Shown here piece after piece: positions 52,205 to 62,003 of a DNA stretch of 64,000 bases. The translations under genes were made by a program, and so were the position numbers. The stretch comes from Gluconobacter potus (GTDB lineage: Bacteria; Pseudomonadota; Alphaproteobacteria; Acetobacterales; Acetobacteraceae): positions 620,001 through 684,000 of the forward strand of contig NZ_JABCQF010000001.1 in assembly GCF_015244705.1 (NCBI RefSeq), given 5' to 3'. A model generated the notes under the pieces. It ran no database searches. It was not told the origin of the DNA and saw nothing but the letters and a program-made list of their open reading frames with translations. How positions within the stretch are numbered: the stretch's first letter is position 1; each line of letters starts with the position of its first letter.

Positions 52205-52945
52205 ATGGCAGCCATGACGGAGCCGTCCGCTTCAGGTCTGGTCGAACAGGGTTGCCATCCGGTTTTCCTGTATGGCGCGTCCCGGCTGGACCGGCAGGAC
52301 GTCGCCCGGCGGCTTCACAGTCATAGCCCGCGGGCACAAAATCCGTTCGTGATTGCCGCCCTGACCGCCACTCCGCGTGCGCTTCGTGAGGCGGCTCTCT
52401 TCGGCAACGGCGAGGCTGGCTGGATCCAGCAGGCTCAGGGCGGAACGCTGCTGCTGGATGAGATCGACTGTCTGTGCCCGCTGATGCAGGATCGGTTCAT
52501 GGACTGGCTGGCCCAGGATGAGACGGATCTGCGTGTGATCGCGGGGAGCCGTCATGATCCTGTTCTTCTGCTCCGGCAGGGAGGTCTGTCCGCTGCCCTG
52601 CATCGCTGGCTGTCGGCGCTGCCCTCTGCCCAGCGGCTGGGGCCGGAGCGGATCAGCGCGGTCTGTCGCCTGGCGGCAGGTACGGGCACGGCGCGTCCCC
52701 GCGGGCTGGAACGCGCGCTGGAACGGCCGCTTGCTGAATATCTTGAGGGCGATCTGGAAAACGGGGCGGGCGATCTGCATGCCTGTGTGGTGGGTGAGGT
52801 CGAGCGGCCGCTGATCACGATGGTTCTGCGCCGGACCTGCGGCAACCAGTTGCGCGCTGCCGCCATTCTGGGTGTAAACCGCAACACCCTGCGCAAGCGC
52901 ATCCGTGAACTGGATATCACGATCCCGAAAGGCATCGACGAGTGA
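52205..52945 (+). CDS. degenerate NtrC-like protein (no receiver, broken AAA+)
   Basis: 246 residues at the position of ntrC. It keeps a shrunken sigma-54-activator-like ATPase (VFLYGASRLDRQDVARRLHS; Walker B in GGTLLLDEID) and a Fis-type helix-turn-helix at the end (NQLRAAAILGVNRNTLRKRI). The Walker A lysine is replaced, the GAFTGA loop has become FGNGEAGWIQQA, and there is no receiver domain. It therefore should neither hydrolyse ATP nor contact sigma-54 normally; it may be a DNA-binding relic with a new role. The start may be 52205 or 52214. ATGA overlap with ntrY. Confidence 0.72.
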   Translation: MAAMTEPSASGLVEQGCHPVFLYGASRLDRQDVARRLHSHSPRAQNPFVIAALTATPRALREAALFGNGEAGWIQQAQGGTLLLDEIDCLCPLMQDRFMDWLAQDETDLRVIAGSRHDPVLLLRQGGLSAALHRWLSALPSAQRLGPERISAVCRLAAGTGTARPRGLERALERPLAEYLEGDLENGAGDLHACVVGEVERPLITMVLRRTCGNQLRAAAILGVNRNTLRKRIRELDITIPKGIDE

Positions 52946-55341
52946 GACTTCCTTCCCTGAGGCGCCTGTTTGCAAGGCTGACGAGTGCCAATGGGGCGGT
53001 TCTTCTGACAGTCATGGCGCTGGTGCTCGCCTTTGCGACGTTCGTCGTACTGTCGGGGGGCATGTCTCTGGCGCATCGCCCGCAGGTGCAGGCGATTGTC
53101 TTCCTGCTCGACTTCATCATGCTCATGCTGATCGCGGCAGCGGCCGTGGTGCAGATCGGGCGGATGCTGGCCGAACGCAGGCTCGGTCTGGCCGGTGCAC
53201 GCCTGCATGTGCGGCTTATTACACTGTTCGGCATCGTGGCGGTCGCTCCGACCATCGTGGTGGGCGCGGTGGCGACGCTGTTCTTCCATTATGGCGTGGA
53301 AATCTGGTTCTCCAACCGCGTGAATGATGCGCTGAACGAGGCGCGTTCGGTCGCGGTCGGATATCTGCGCGAACACAATGACAATGCCCGGACAGAGGCT
53401 TTCGCGCTCGCGAACACACTGATCACCGTCCAGAACGATGAACTGTTCTCGCGTGGGACCGATCTTTTCCACGACCCCGCACGTCTTCAGGAATTCCTGG
53501 ACGATGAAGTCACCGAGCGTGGCCTGACGGATGCGGAAGTCTTCGATCCGCTGACGTACAAGGTTCTGGCGGTCGGTGGTCTTCTGGGCAGCGACGCGGA
53601 TATGACGACGGCGCCACCTCTGCCGCCGAAATCGGTTGTCGAACTGGCCCAGCATGGCGAGGCGGTCATCCTTGACCGGCCGGATCAGCGGAAAGTGCGC
53701 GCCGTGGTGGCGCTGGGGGGCAATTCGGGCCTCATGCTGGTCATCACGCGCCCGGTCGATCCGGATGTCGTGGAACACATGCGCCGCACGGATACGCTGG
53801 TGGCGGATTACCAGCGGCTGATTACCAATCGCGGCAAGACGCAGGTCCTGTTCGCGGTCATTTTCGCCCTGATGGGGCTGCTGGTTCTGGCCGTCGGGAT
53901 GCTGACCGGGCTGGCGCTGGCCAATCGTATCGCCAACCCGCTCGGATTGCTCATTTTGGCAGCCCAGCGGATTTCCAAGGGCGATCTGGGTGTGCGGGTT
54001 CCGGTCCCCGACGATGCGGGGCAGGACAAGGACGATGAAGTGACGGGCTTGTCCCGCGCTTTCAATAGCATGACGGACCAGCTCGAAAGCCAGCGCTCCG
54101 AACTGATGCAGGCCTATGACCAGATCAACGAGCGCCGGCGCTTTACCGAGACCGTGCTGGCAGGCGTTTCGGCTGGTGTGATCGGGCTGGACCGGATGCA
54201 GGTCATCGAACTGCCCAATCGCGCGGCGTCCAGCGTGCTCCAGCGCGATCTCCAGCCGGCCATCGGGATGAAGCTGACGGATCGGGTTCCGGAGTTCTCG
54301 GGTCTTCTGGAAGCCGCGCGCATGGCGCCGGAACGCGTTCATACCGCTGAAATCCAGGTGGACACGGAGGGCGCGCAGCGTCCGGGTGGACCGGGTGAAG
54401 GCGCGGGGGCGGGGGCGGGGCGGACGCTTCTCGTGCGGGTCGTGGCGGAGCTGCGGGGGCAGGACGTCGCGGGTTATGTCGTGACCTTCGATGACATCAC
54501 GGATCTTCAGTCCGCACAGCGTAAGGCCGCCTGGGCGGATGTGGCACGGCGTGTGGCGCATGAGATCAAGAATCCTCTGACCCCGATCCAGCTTGCTGCG
54601 GAGCGTCTCAAGCGACGATTCCTCAAGGAAATCCACTCCGATCCCGAGACCTATACCCAGCTTGTGGACACGATCGTGCGGCAGGTGGGCGATATCGGAC
54701 GCATGGTTGACGAGTTCTCGGCGTTTGCGCGGATGCCGCAGCCCGTCATGCAGCCGGAAGACTTCTCGCGCCTGTGCCGGGAGGCGCTGGTGCTCCAGCG
54801 GAACGCTCATCCCGAAATCGTGTTCGAGACGAGTGGACTGCCCCCTTCAGGGCCGATCGTGCGCTGTGACCGGCGACTTATCAGCCAGGCCCTGACAAAC
54901 CTTCTGCAGAATGCCGCTGATGCCATTAGTATGGCAGGCCGCGGAAAACCGGGAGAAAATGCGTCCGGGCAGCCAGCGGGACAGGTAGTGCAGCCAATTG
55001 GACACATTGTGGTGGGCTTGCACATTCACGGCGGGCATGTCCTGCTAGACATAGAAGATGACGGGATCGGCCTGCCGACGGTGGAACGCCACCGGCTGAC
55101 CGAGCCTTATGTAACCCACAAGGCGAAGGGCACCGGCCTCGGCCTTGCGATCGTCAAGAAGATCATGGAGGACCATTCCGGGATGCTTCAGCTCACTGAT
55201 CGGGAACCAGACCAGTCCCGCGGCGCCTCGCCCAGGCAGCGGGGAACGCGTGTCACCCTGTCCCTGCCGTTATGGGAGCAGGAGAGCCATGTTTTGGGCG
55301 GAATGGACCTTCAGACCATGAGGATAGCAGATGGAACATGA
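52942..55341 (+). CDS. ntrY: sensor histidine kinase NtrY
   Basis: 799 residues. Three or four N-terminal membrane helices flank a periplasmic loop (about 100-300), then a HAMP segment (NRIANPLGLLILAAQRISKG), a PAS-like region, the H-box VAHEIKNPLTPIQL with His about 540, and ATPase boxes (LISQALTNLLQNAADAI; DDGIGLP; GTGLGLAIVKKI). Membrane kinase for NtrX, linked to nitrogen and redox status in other Alphaproteobacteria. A Gly-Ala rich insertion (about 485-495) comes from GC-rich repeats. Overlaps ntrX by 11 bases. Confidence 0.93.
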   Translation: MRLPSLRRLFARLTSANGAVLLTVMALVLAFATFVVLSGGMSLAHRPQVQAIVFLLDFIMLMLIAAAAVVQIGRMLAERRLGLAGARLHVRLITLFGIVAVAPTIVVGAVATLFFHYGVEIWFSNRVNDALNEARSVAVGYLREHNDNARTEAFALANTLITVQNDELFSRGTDLFHDPARLQEFLDDEVTERGLTDAEVFDPLTYKVLAVGGLLGSDADMTTAPPLPPKSVVELAQHGEAVILDRPDQRKVRAVVALGGNSGLMLVITRPVDPDVVEHMRRTDTLVADYQRLITNRGKTQVLFAVIFALMGLLVLAVGMLTGLALANRIANPLGLLILAAQRISKGDLGVRVPVPDDAGQDKDDEVTGLSRAFNSMTDQLESQRSELMQAYDQINERRRFTETVLAGVSAGVIGLDRMQVIELPNRAASSVLQRDLQPAIGMKLTDRVPEFSGLLEAARMAPERVHTAEIQVDTEGAQRPGGPGEGAGAGAGRTLLVRVVAELRGQDVAGYVVTFDDITDLQSAQRKAAWADVARRVAHEIKNPLTPIQLAAERLKRRFLKEIHSDPETYTQLVDTIVRQVGDIGRMVDEFSAFARMPQPVMQPEDFSRLCREALVLQRNAHPEIVFETSGLPPSGPIVRCDRRLISQALTNLLQNAADAISMAGRGKPGENASGQPAGQVVQPIGHIVVGLHIHGGHVLLDIEDDGIGLPTVERHRLTEPYVTHKAKGTGLGLAIVKKIMEDHSGMLQLTDREPDQSRGASPRQRGTRVTLSLPLWEQESHVLGGMDLQTMRIADGT

Positions 55342-56743
55342 GATCCTGATCGTCGATGACGAACCGGACATCCGGTTTCTCATCGAGGGCATTCTGAACG
55401 ACGAGGGCTACAAGACCCGCACGGCCGCCAATTCAGATCAGGCGCTCGAACTCTTCCGTGCGCATTGTCCGTCGCTGGCGATTCTGGATATCTGGCTTCA
55501 GGGATCCCGGCTGGACGGGATCGAACTGCTCAAGATCTTCCAGACCGAGGAGCCGGGTCTGCCGACGCTGATGATTTCGGGTCATGGAACCATCGAGACG
55601 GCGGTGTCCAGCCTCAAGCTCGGGGCCTATGATTTCATCGAGAAGCCGTTCCAGTCGGACCGGCTTCTGGTCGTGGTGCGCCGTGCGCTGGAAGCCGCGC
55701 GTTTGCGGCGGGAAAATGCGGAACTGCGTCTGCGGGCCGGTCCGGAGACGACGCTGTCGGGGGACGGCGCCGTCATTTCGGCCGTTCGCGCCCAGATCGA
55801 GCGTGTTGCCCCCACCAATTCCCGCGTGCTGATCAGCGGTCCGGCCGGATCGGGCAAGGAAGTCGCGGCCCGCATGATCCATGCGCGCTCCCGCCGTGCG
55901 GAAGGGCCCTTCATTGCCCTGAACTGCGCAACACTGGCACCGAACCGCTTTGAAGAAGAACTCTTCGGCCTTGAAGGCGAAGACGGCCAGCCGATGCGCC
56001 GCGGCGTGCTGGAGCGGGCCCATCGCGGGACGCTTCTGCTGGACGAGGTCGCGGATATGCCGCCCGAGACGCAGGGCAAGATCGTCCGTGCGCTTCAGGA
56101 CCAGACATTCGAGCGTCTGGGCGGCAATACGCGGGTGAAAGTGGACATCCGTGTCATCGCCACCACCAACCGGGATCTCCAGTCGGAGATCGCCGCGCAC
56201 CGGTTCCGCGAAGACCTGTATTACCGCCTTGCGGTTGTCCCTCTGCGCATTCCGTCCCTGCGCGAACGGCGCGAGGATATTCCCGGTCTGGCGCGGCACT
56301 TCCTGGAGCGTTGCGCGCAGTCTTCCGGCCTTCCGGTCCGGGAGCTTTCCGTGGATGCGCTTGCCGCGCTGCAATCCTATGAATGGCCGGGCAATGTGCG
56401 TGAATTGCGCAATCTGATGGAACGGCTGCTGATCATGATGCCGGGGACGGGCAACGATCCGATCCGGGCGGACATGCTGCCGGCCACCATCAGCCAGGGT
56501 GCGCCCTCGATGACGCGTCTCAATTCCGGAGCGGATGTCATGAGTCTGCCGCTGCGGGAGGCGCGGGACCTGTTCGAGACGCAGTATCTTCAGGTGCAGC
56601 TCATGCGGTTTGGCGGCAATATCAGCCGGACGGCCAGCTTCGTCTGCATGGAGCGCAGTGCGCTGCACCGCAAGCTCAAGCAGCTTGGGGTGACGACGAA
56701 TGAAGAGCGCAATGCCGCATCTTCCACCCCGGTGAGTGGCTGA
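55331..56743 (+). CDS. ntrX: response regulator NtrX
   Basis: 470 residues. Receiver domain with phospho-acceptor Asp53 (LAILDIWLQ), AAA+ domain with intact Walker A (ISGPAGSGKEVAARM) and Walker B (GTLLLDEVADMPP), and a Fis-type C terminus (GGNISRTASFVCMERSALHRKL). The GAFTGA loop for sigma-54 contact is absent (LFGLEGEDGQPMRRG), as is common for NtrX proteins, so it probably does not activate sigma-54 promoters in the standard way. Partner of NtrY. Confidence 0.93.
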   Translation: MEHEILIVDDEPDIRFLIEGILNDEGYKTRTAANSDQALELFRAHCPSLAILDIWLQGSRLDGIELLKIFQTEEPGLPTLMISGHGTIETAVSSLKLGAYDFIEKPFQSDRLLVVVRRALEAARLRRENAELRLRAGPETTLSGDGAVISAVRAQIERVAPTNSRVLISGPAGSGKEVAARMIHARSRRAEGPFIALNCATLAPNRFEEELFGLEGEDGQPMRRGVLERAHRGTLLLDEVADMPPETQGKIVRALQDQTFERLGGNTRVKVDIRVIATTNRDLQSEIAAHRFREDLYYRLAVVPLRIPSLRERREDIPGLARHFLERCAQSSGLPVRELSVDALAALQSYEWPGNVRELRNLMERLLIMMPGTGNDPIRADMLPATISQGAPSMTRLNSGADVMSLPLREARDLFETQYLQVQLMRFGGNISRTASFVCMERSALHRKLKQLGVTTNEERNAASSTPVSG

Positions 56744-56791
56744 GATGTCGAACCCTCTTTTTCCCTTTTCCTTCTCTCGACTGTTAACAGC

Positions 56792-57046
56792 GTGACTTCA
56801 GAACTTTCCTCTTCTGCCGGCTCCCGTGCCGTGCAGGAGGTTTTCCTCGACCATCTGCGCAGAACCGAAGCGTCCGTGACCGTCTTTCTGGTCAACGGCG
56901 TGAAGCTTCAGGGCATCGTTGCCCAGTCCGATGCGCACACCCTGCTGCTCCGTCGTGATGGCCATGTGCAGCTTGTCTACAAACACGCCGTCAGCACGAT
57001 CATGCCGGTGGCGGCCATGTCCCATTTTGTGGAAGAAGAACTTTGA
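56792..57046 (+). CDS. hfq: RNA chaperone Hfq
   Basis: 84 residues from a GTG at 56792. Sm1 and Sm2 motifs: [39 protein letters not shown] and the signature YKHAVSTI. Forms a hexamer pairing small RNAs with mRNAs. There is no long C-terminal tail. HflX begins on the overlapping TTGA, so the pair is coupled. Confidence 0.95.
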   Translation: MTSELSSSAGSRAVQEVFLDHLRRTEASVTVFLVNGVKLQGIVAQSDAHTLLLRRDGHVQLVYKHAVSTIMPVAAMSHFVEEEL

Positions 57047-58356
57047 GCGGTTTCGACACCAAAAAACCCGCAACCCGTGCGGCCGTCATCCTGCCCTGGG
57101 AGAAGTCGGGACCGCAGGAGGAAATCCGCGCGGCCGATGCGCGGCTTGAGGAAGCGGTCGGGCTGACGGCATCGATCGGGCTGGTCGTGGTGCGTCAGGC
57201 GGCCATTCTGCTGCGCGCGCGCCGTCCTGCCACCCTGCTGGGAAGCGGTCAGGTCGAGCAGCTGGCCGAGGCGGTCAAGCTGGATAACGTGGATGTGGTC
57301 GTCATTGATGCGCGTCTCTCTCCCGGTCAGCAGCGCAATCTCGAAAAGGCTCTGGGCTGCAAAGTTGTGGACCGGACGGGGCTGATTCTGGATATCTTTG
57401 GTGCGCGCGCGGCAACCCGTGAAGGTGTGCTTCAGGTCGAGCTGGCCCATCTGGAATACCAGCGCTCGCGGCTTGTGCGGCTGTGGACCCATCTTGAGCG
57501 TCAGCGCGGTGGTTTTGGCTTCCTTGGTGGTCCAGGTGAAACGCAAATGGAAGCGGATCGCCGGATGCTGGCCGAGCGGATCGGCAAGATCAAGAAAGAA
57601 CTGGAACAGGTGCGCCGGACGCGCGGACTGCATCGTGACTCCCGCAAGCGCGTGCCGTTCCCGGTCGTGGCCCTTGTGGGCTACACCAACGCCGGCAAGT
57701 CCACGCTGTTCAATGCCCTGACGGGTGCATCCGTCCATGCGCAGGACCAGCTTTTTGCCACGCTGGACCCAACCATGCGCGGACTGCGCCTGCCATCGGG
57801 TCGTAATGTGATCCTGTCCGACACGGTGGGGTTCATCAGTGAACTGCCAACAGAACTGATCGCGGCCTTCCGTGCGACGCTCGAAGAAGTGGCGCAGGCC
57901 GACGTGATCCTCCATGTGCGTGACATTTCACATCCTGACAGCGCAGCCCAGCGTGCGGATGTGCTTAACGTGCTGGACGGCATGGTGCGCGACGGGATGC
58001 TCGACGCGCACTGGCCGGACCGCACGATTGAAGTGCTGAACAAGGCCGATCTGGTCGGCGGTGTCGAGGCCGTGCCGAAGCGTGAGAATGCTGTGGCGAT
58101 TTCCGCCATCACGGGCGAGGGACTGCCGGATCTGTTCGAGATTCTGGACCAGTATCTCACGCGATCGATGAAGTCTGTGGATGTGCGTCTGCCGATTACG
58201 GATGGCGCGGCACTGGCGTGGCTTTACCAGCATGGTGAAGTGGTCGGGCGGACGGATCGGGAAGATGGGATGGACGTGCAGGTCCGTCTTTTTTCGGCGG
58301 ATCTGGAGCGGTTCGAACTGCTGCACCCGGATCGGCTTGTGCCGCCGGAAGCCTGA
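57043..58356 (+). CDS. hflX: ribosome-associated GTPase HflX
   Basis: 437 residues from a TTG that overlaps the hfq stop. N-terminal HflX domain ([56 protein letters not shown]) then a G domain: [25 protein letters not shown] and NKADL. Binds 50S or 70S ribosomes and rescues stalled ones after stress. Confidence 0.96.
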   Translation: MSGFDTKKPATRAAVILPWEKSGPQEEIRAADARLEEAVGLTASIGLVVVRQAAILLRARRPATLLGSGQVEQLAEAVKLDNVDVVVIDARLSPGQQRNLEKALGCKVVDRTGLILDIFGARAATREGVLQVELAHLEYQRSRLVRLWTHLERQRGGFGFLGGPGETQMEADRRMLAERIGKIKKELEQVRRTRGLHRDSRKRVPFPVVALVGYTNAGKSTLFNALTGASVHAQDQLFATLDPTMRGLRLPSGRNVILSDTVGFISELPTELIAAFRATLEEVAQADVILHVRDISHPDSAAQRADVLNVLDGMVRDGMLDAHWPDRTIEVLNKADLVGGVEAVPKRENAVAISAITGEGLPDLFEILDQYLTRSMKSVDVRLPITDGAALAWLYQHGEVVGRTDREDGMDVQVRLFSADLERFELLHPDRLVPPEA

Positions 58357-58363
58357 AAACCCT

Positions 58364-59524
58364 CTATCTGGGCGCTGGCACCGCGGGTGCCGCGCCTGAA
58401 GAGACACGGGCCGCTTTGGCGCGCTGGCGGGCGCGATCCAGTGGCACGGCCAGCGCATAGGTCAGCCCGAGCCCGACCACGTTCATGACGAGCTGCTCCC
58501 AAAGATTAATGCCAAAGCTGGCGAACATCAGCCGCCCCAGCAGGTCCAGCACCGTGCTGCAGGCGAACACCTCCAGTGAGTTCCGGCCCAGCAGGGCCAG
58601 GCTCTGGCCTACCCGGTCGGCGGAAATGCGACGCAGGGCCTTGGAAGACTGCACCAGATAGAAGATCGCCATGATGTCCAGCAGGCGCCAGATGGCCAGC
58701 GTGGATTTGCCCGTATTGGGTGGAGCGGGGAAAATCCTCAAGAACGGCATGTGCCAGTATTCGTATGGGAAACACAGCACGAAAGCGCCGGCGAGATAGG
58801 CCAGACACACGGCTTTGGCCCATGGACGATAGGGCAGATCGCCGTTGTTTTTTGAGGCCCAGACGGCACCCAGAATTCCCAGAATGTACAGGAACTGCCA
58901 GCCGAACGGATTGAGATACCAGCCCGTGGGATCAAGCCAGTTGGGGATGGTGATATGGGGATCAAGATTGGCGACGGCCCAGATAGCCACGCTGAGAGCG
59001 ACAAGCAGCCACAGACTGCGCTTCAGAAGCCAGTAGATCACCGGAAACAGTGCCAGAAGCACGACATAAAGCGGCAGGATGTTCAGATAGCTCGGCAAGG
59101 CGTCGAAGGTCAGGATGCGCCACAGCCAGCTATAACCGTGCGCGAGCTGGGGTTCGATCGTGTATTCGGGCAGCGGTTGGTAGTGCCGCCACTGGCGAAC
59201 GGTCCAGACGAAGACCAGCGTCATGCCGGTTTGGTACAGATACAGTCTGAGGCATCGGGCCAGGATACGATGGATGCCGGTTTTCCAGCCCTGACGGTCG
59301 ATCAGGCGCCCATAGGCCAGATAGGACGCATAGCCCGCCAGCATGACGAAGATCTCAGCCGCGTCCGCGAAGCCGAAATTGCGGATGGTGATGCGGTTGA
59401 GCAGATCATCGGGAACGTGATCCACGAGCATCATCAACAGGGCGATGCCGCGCAGCGCATCCACGCGGTGGTCGCGGGAGCTCTTGCGCGCTAAAGTTGA
59501 TGGGGGCTGTTGGGGCGGCTCCAT
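58364..59524 (-). CDS. OpgC-like membrane acyltransferase
   Basis: 386 residues with about ten membrane segments. DHRVDALRGIALLMMLVDHVP at the N terminus and FGFADAAEIFVMLAGYASYL match the OpgC family, which succinylates osmoregulated periplasmic glucans in other bacteria. The glucan synthesis genes are not in this window, so the acceptor may differ. Converges on hflX with 7 bases between. Confidence 0.85.
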   Translation of the reverse strand: MEPPQQPPSTLARKSSRDHRVDALRGIALLMMLVDHVPDDLLNRITIRNFGFADAAEIFVMLAGYASYLAYGRLIDRQGWKTGIHRILARCLRLYLYQTGMTLVFVWTVRQWRHYQPLPEYTIEPQLAHGYSWLWRILTFDALPSYLNILPLYVVLLALFPVIYWLLKRSLWLLVALSVAIWAVANLDPHITIPNWLDPTGWYLNPFGWQFLYILGILGAVWASKNNGDLPYRPWAKAVCLAYLAGAFVLCFPYEYWHMPFLRIFPAPPNTGKSTLAIWRLLDIMAIFYLVQSSKALRRISADRVGQSLALLGRNSLEVFACSTVLDLLGRLMFASFGINLWEQLVMNVVGLGLTYALAVPLDRARQRAKAARVSSGAAPAVPAPR

Positions 59525-59598
59525 GACCTCTTCTTATCGTCAGTGCGGGGGCAGGGGTATGTGTGACAGGTTACGGTCAGATTAAAGATTGGACGGAA

Positions 59599-60234
59599 TT
59601 ACAGACTGTGGCTGTCCGTCTCCGAATGATGCAGGCCCGGGTTCATTCCGCCCTGCACACCCATGCCTCCACCCCCGTCACCCCCTCCGCCGCCGCCTTT
59701 TCCGCCTTCCTTGCCATCTCCCTTGTTTCCGCCGTTTGAGGAGGGGCGGGCAGGCCCCTGTTCAGGCAAGACGAGATCGGAGGGCAGGCTTTCAAGGTCC
59801 AGGGCCTTGCGGATGAAATTGCGCAGGGACACCACCAGATCATGGGTAGGGACAGGGCGTCCGGCCACAAGCTCCGCCGCTGCGCGGCCCGCCAGCCGGA
59901 CCTGTTCTTCCGTTCCAAGCAGGATGATGTCGGACAGCGCGGCTTCGACGGTATCGCGGATGCGGCGGTTGCGATCCGAGCCGGAAAGCTGGTCAGGTCC
60001 CAGATCCCGCTTGTGCGTCGGATCCACAAGCAGAGTGCCGGTGAACGAACCGCCCAGCGTGCGATAGGCGCCCATCAGCACGCGGAGCCGCTCGTTGATC
60101 TGGCGATTCATCCGCTCCCGGCGCTGCTGGATGGTCAGCATCGTCAGCAGACGGATGCCGACGCCAATCAGCGTGAAAAGCGCCAGCCCGATCAGGGTGG
60201 CGAGCAGGCTGTGCCAGGAACTGAAATCAATCAT
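59599..60234 (-). CDS. hypothetical membrane-anchored protein with Gly-rich tail
   Basis: 211 residues from the ATG at 60234. One N-terminal membrane helix (LLATLIGLALFTLIGVGI), a basic helical part (RRERMNRQINERLRVLMGAYRTLGGSF), a conserved-looking core (RIRDTVEAALSDIILLGTEEQVRLAGRAAAELV cut here to its sense: helical, about 90-125), and a C-terminal Gly/Asn/Lys-rich tail of about 50 residues ending in His/Ser. Function unknown. It does not share an operon with either neighbour. Confidence 0.6.
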   Translation of the reverse strand: MIDFSSWHSLLATLIGLALFTLIGVGIRLLTMLTIQQRRERMNRQINERLRVLMGAYRTLGGSFTGTLLVDPTHKRDLGPDQLSGSDRNRRIRDTVEAALSDIILLGTEEQVRLAGRAAAELVAGRPVPTHDLVVSLRNFIRKALDLESLPSDLVLPEQGPARPSSNGGNKGDGKEGGKGGGGGGDGGGGMGVQGGMNPGLHHSETDSHSL

Positions 60235-60325
60235 GCTGCGCAATGCGTCTCTCCGGGCCGCTCGGGGATGCCGCTATAACAGTCAGGCATCCGCACGGTT
60301 TCGCGATTTCAGCTCCCGCTGAGCC

Positions 60326-61780
60326 TTACAGTGCGAGCAGGCTCTCATTCGACTGCGTGGCGATGATGCCGTGCTGGTCGTGATGAAGCCCCGTGACTTC
60401 GACTGTATGGCCGTGAGACTGGAGCTTGCCGATGATCTTTTCCAGAACCTGCACCGAGGTGATGTCCCAGAAACGGGCATGGCTCAGGTCGAGAACCACG
60501 GTTTTTGCATCCGTATGGTAGTCGATGGCATCGGACAGGCTGTCTGCGGATGCGAAAAAGACCTGTCCGGAGGCCCGGTATGTCAGTGTCTCGCCCGACC
60601 GCTCTTCTGTGACGCGCAGGAGCTTTGCGGCATGCCAGGCGAAGAATACGCCCGAGAGCATGACACCAACTGCCACGCCTGCAGCCAGATCGTGGGTCAT
60701 GACAACCACGGCGACGGTGACGAGCATGGTCAGGCTGGACAGGCGCGGATGGCGGGTCAGATCGCGCAGGCTGCTCCAGGAGAACGTGCTGGCGGAAACC
60801 ATGATCATGATGGCGACGAGGGCCGCCATCGGAACCTGCCCGACCCAGCGATGCAGCAGCACCATGAGGGCCAGCAGGAACGCGCCTGCCGTGAAGGTGG
60901 ACAGGCGTCCGCGACCACCATAGCGCAGGTTGCCGACGGTCTGACCGATCATGCCGCAGCCCGCGATGCCGCCAAATGCGCCGACGAGAATGTTGGAAAT
61001 ACCGAGGCCCGTGCATTCCATGCGCTGGTCGCCATGGGTGTCGGTGATGTCATCGACAACAGAAGCCGTCATCATGGATTCCAGCAGGCCCACGGCAGCC
61101 ATGGCCAACGCGTAAGGCAGCACGACCGACCATGTGGTCCAGTTCAAGGCGATATGCGGGGAGGTCAGGCCGGGCAGTCCTGTCGGCAGATCGCCGAGAT
61201 CAGAAACCGTATGAACCGGCATCGGGTGGAGCATCGTGATGGCGGTCAGAATGACGATGCAGATCAGCGGCGAGGGGATGGCATCCGACAGACGGGGCAG
61301 CAAATAGATGATGACAAGGCCCAGCGCGATCAGAGCATAGGTGTGCCAGGTCACGCCCAGCATCTGCGGCACCTGTGCGGAGAAGATCATGATGGCCAAA
61401 GCATTGACGAAGCCGGTGCGGACTTCGGCTGGCACGAACCGCATGACGGCCTGAAGACGCAGCAGCCCGAACACGACCTGAAAGGCACCGGCCACCAGCG
61501 TAGCGAGCAGCATGGCTTGTACGCCGTGAGCGTGCACCAGCGGTGCCGCGACCAGAGCCACCGAACCGGCCGCACCGGAAATCATGCCCGGACGTCCGCC
61601 GAAAATGGCAATCGAGACCGAAATGACGAAGGACGCGAACAGCGAGACGGCCGGGGAGACGCCGGCGATATAGGAGAAGGCAATGACCTCGGGGATGAGG
61701 GCAAAGGTGCCGACCATCCCGGCCAGCACTTCGCGCAGCGGGTTCTGTGCCCACTGGCGACGATAGAGAGCGGGGGTCAT
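60326..61780 (-). CDS. SulP-family anion transporter with STAS domain
   Basis: 484 residues. Ten or more membrane segments with the SulP signature at the start (LAGMVGTFALIPEVIAFSYIAGVSP) and GGMPGMISGAAGS-like region (GGRPGMISGAAGSVALV). From about 400 a STAS domain follows (KTVVLDLSHARFWDITSVQVLE). Family members move sulfate, bicarbonate or dicarboxylates. The substrate is not evident. Confidence 0.88.
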   Translation of the reverse strand: MTPALYRRQWAQNPLREVLAGMVGTFALIPEVIAFSYIAGVSPAVSLFASFVISVSIAIFGGRPGMISGAAGSVALVAAPLVHAHGVQAMLLATLVAGAFQVVFGLLRLQAVMRFVPAEVRTGFVNALAIMIFSAQVPQMLGVTWHTYALIALGLVIIYLLPRLSDAIPSPLICIVILTAITMLHPMPVHTVSDLGDLPTGLPGLTSPHIALNWTTWSVVLPYALAMAAVGLLESMMTASVVDDITDTHGDQRMECTGLGISNILVGAFGGIAGCGMIGQTVGNLRYGGRGRLSTFTAGAFLLALMVLLHRWVGQVPMAALVAIMIMVSASTFSWSSLRDLTRHPRLSSLTMLVTVAVVVMTHDLAAGVAVGVMLSGVFFAWHAAKLLRVTEERSGETLTYRASGQVFFASADSLSDAIDYHTDAKTVVLDLSHARFWDITSVQVLEKIIGKLQSHGHTVEVTGLHHDQHGIIATQSNESLLAL

Positions 61781-62003
61781 GAAGGATCCTTGCAGGCAGG
61801 GCGTGAACAGGGTGCGACGTATTCAGGCCCGGCGCGGCAATGGTGAACCCAGTGTAACCCGGCTCGGTTCAGGATTGAAGGTCTGGAATGAACCTGAAGT
61901 GGAAGGAATGGGCTTCGGAGGGGGATGTTCTCCGCGCGAATTGAACAGCGGGCAACGTTTTTGCGTTGGGGTGGAACAGATCTTCCTTCATCCGGAGCAT
62001 ACC

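Noticed and set aside
52552-54810. A 752-codon open frame opposite ntrY
   Set aside because: It is rich in Arg/His/Gln/Pro as expected from the antisense of high-GC coding DNA and shows no domain; ntrY on the other strand is a clear gene.
55331-56743. Loss of GAFTGA in NtrX as an anomaly
   Set aside because: Absence of this loop is common in NtrX proteins of Alphaproteobacteria; Walker motifs and phospho-acceptor are intact.
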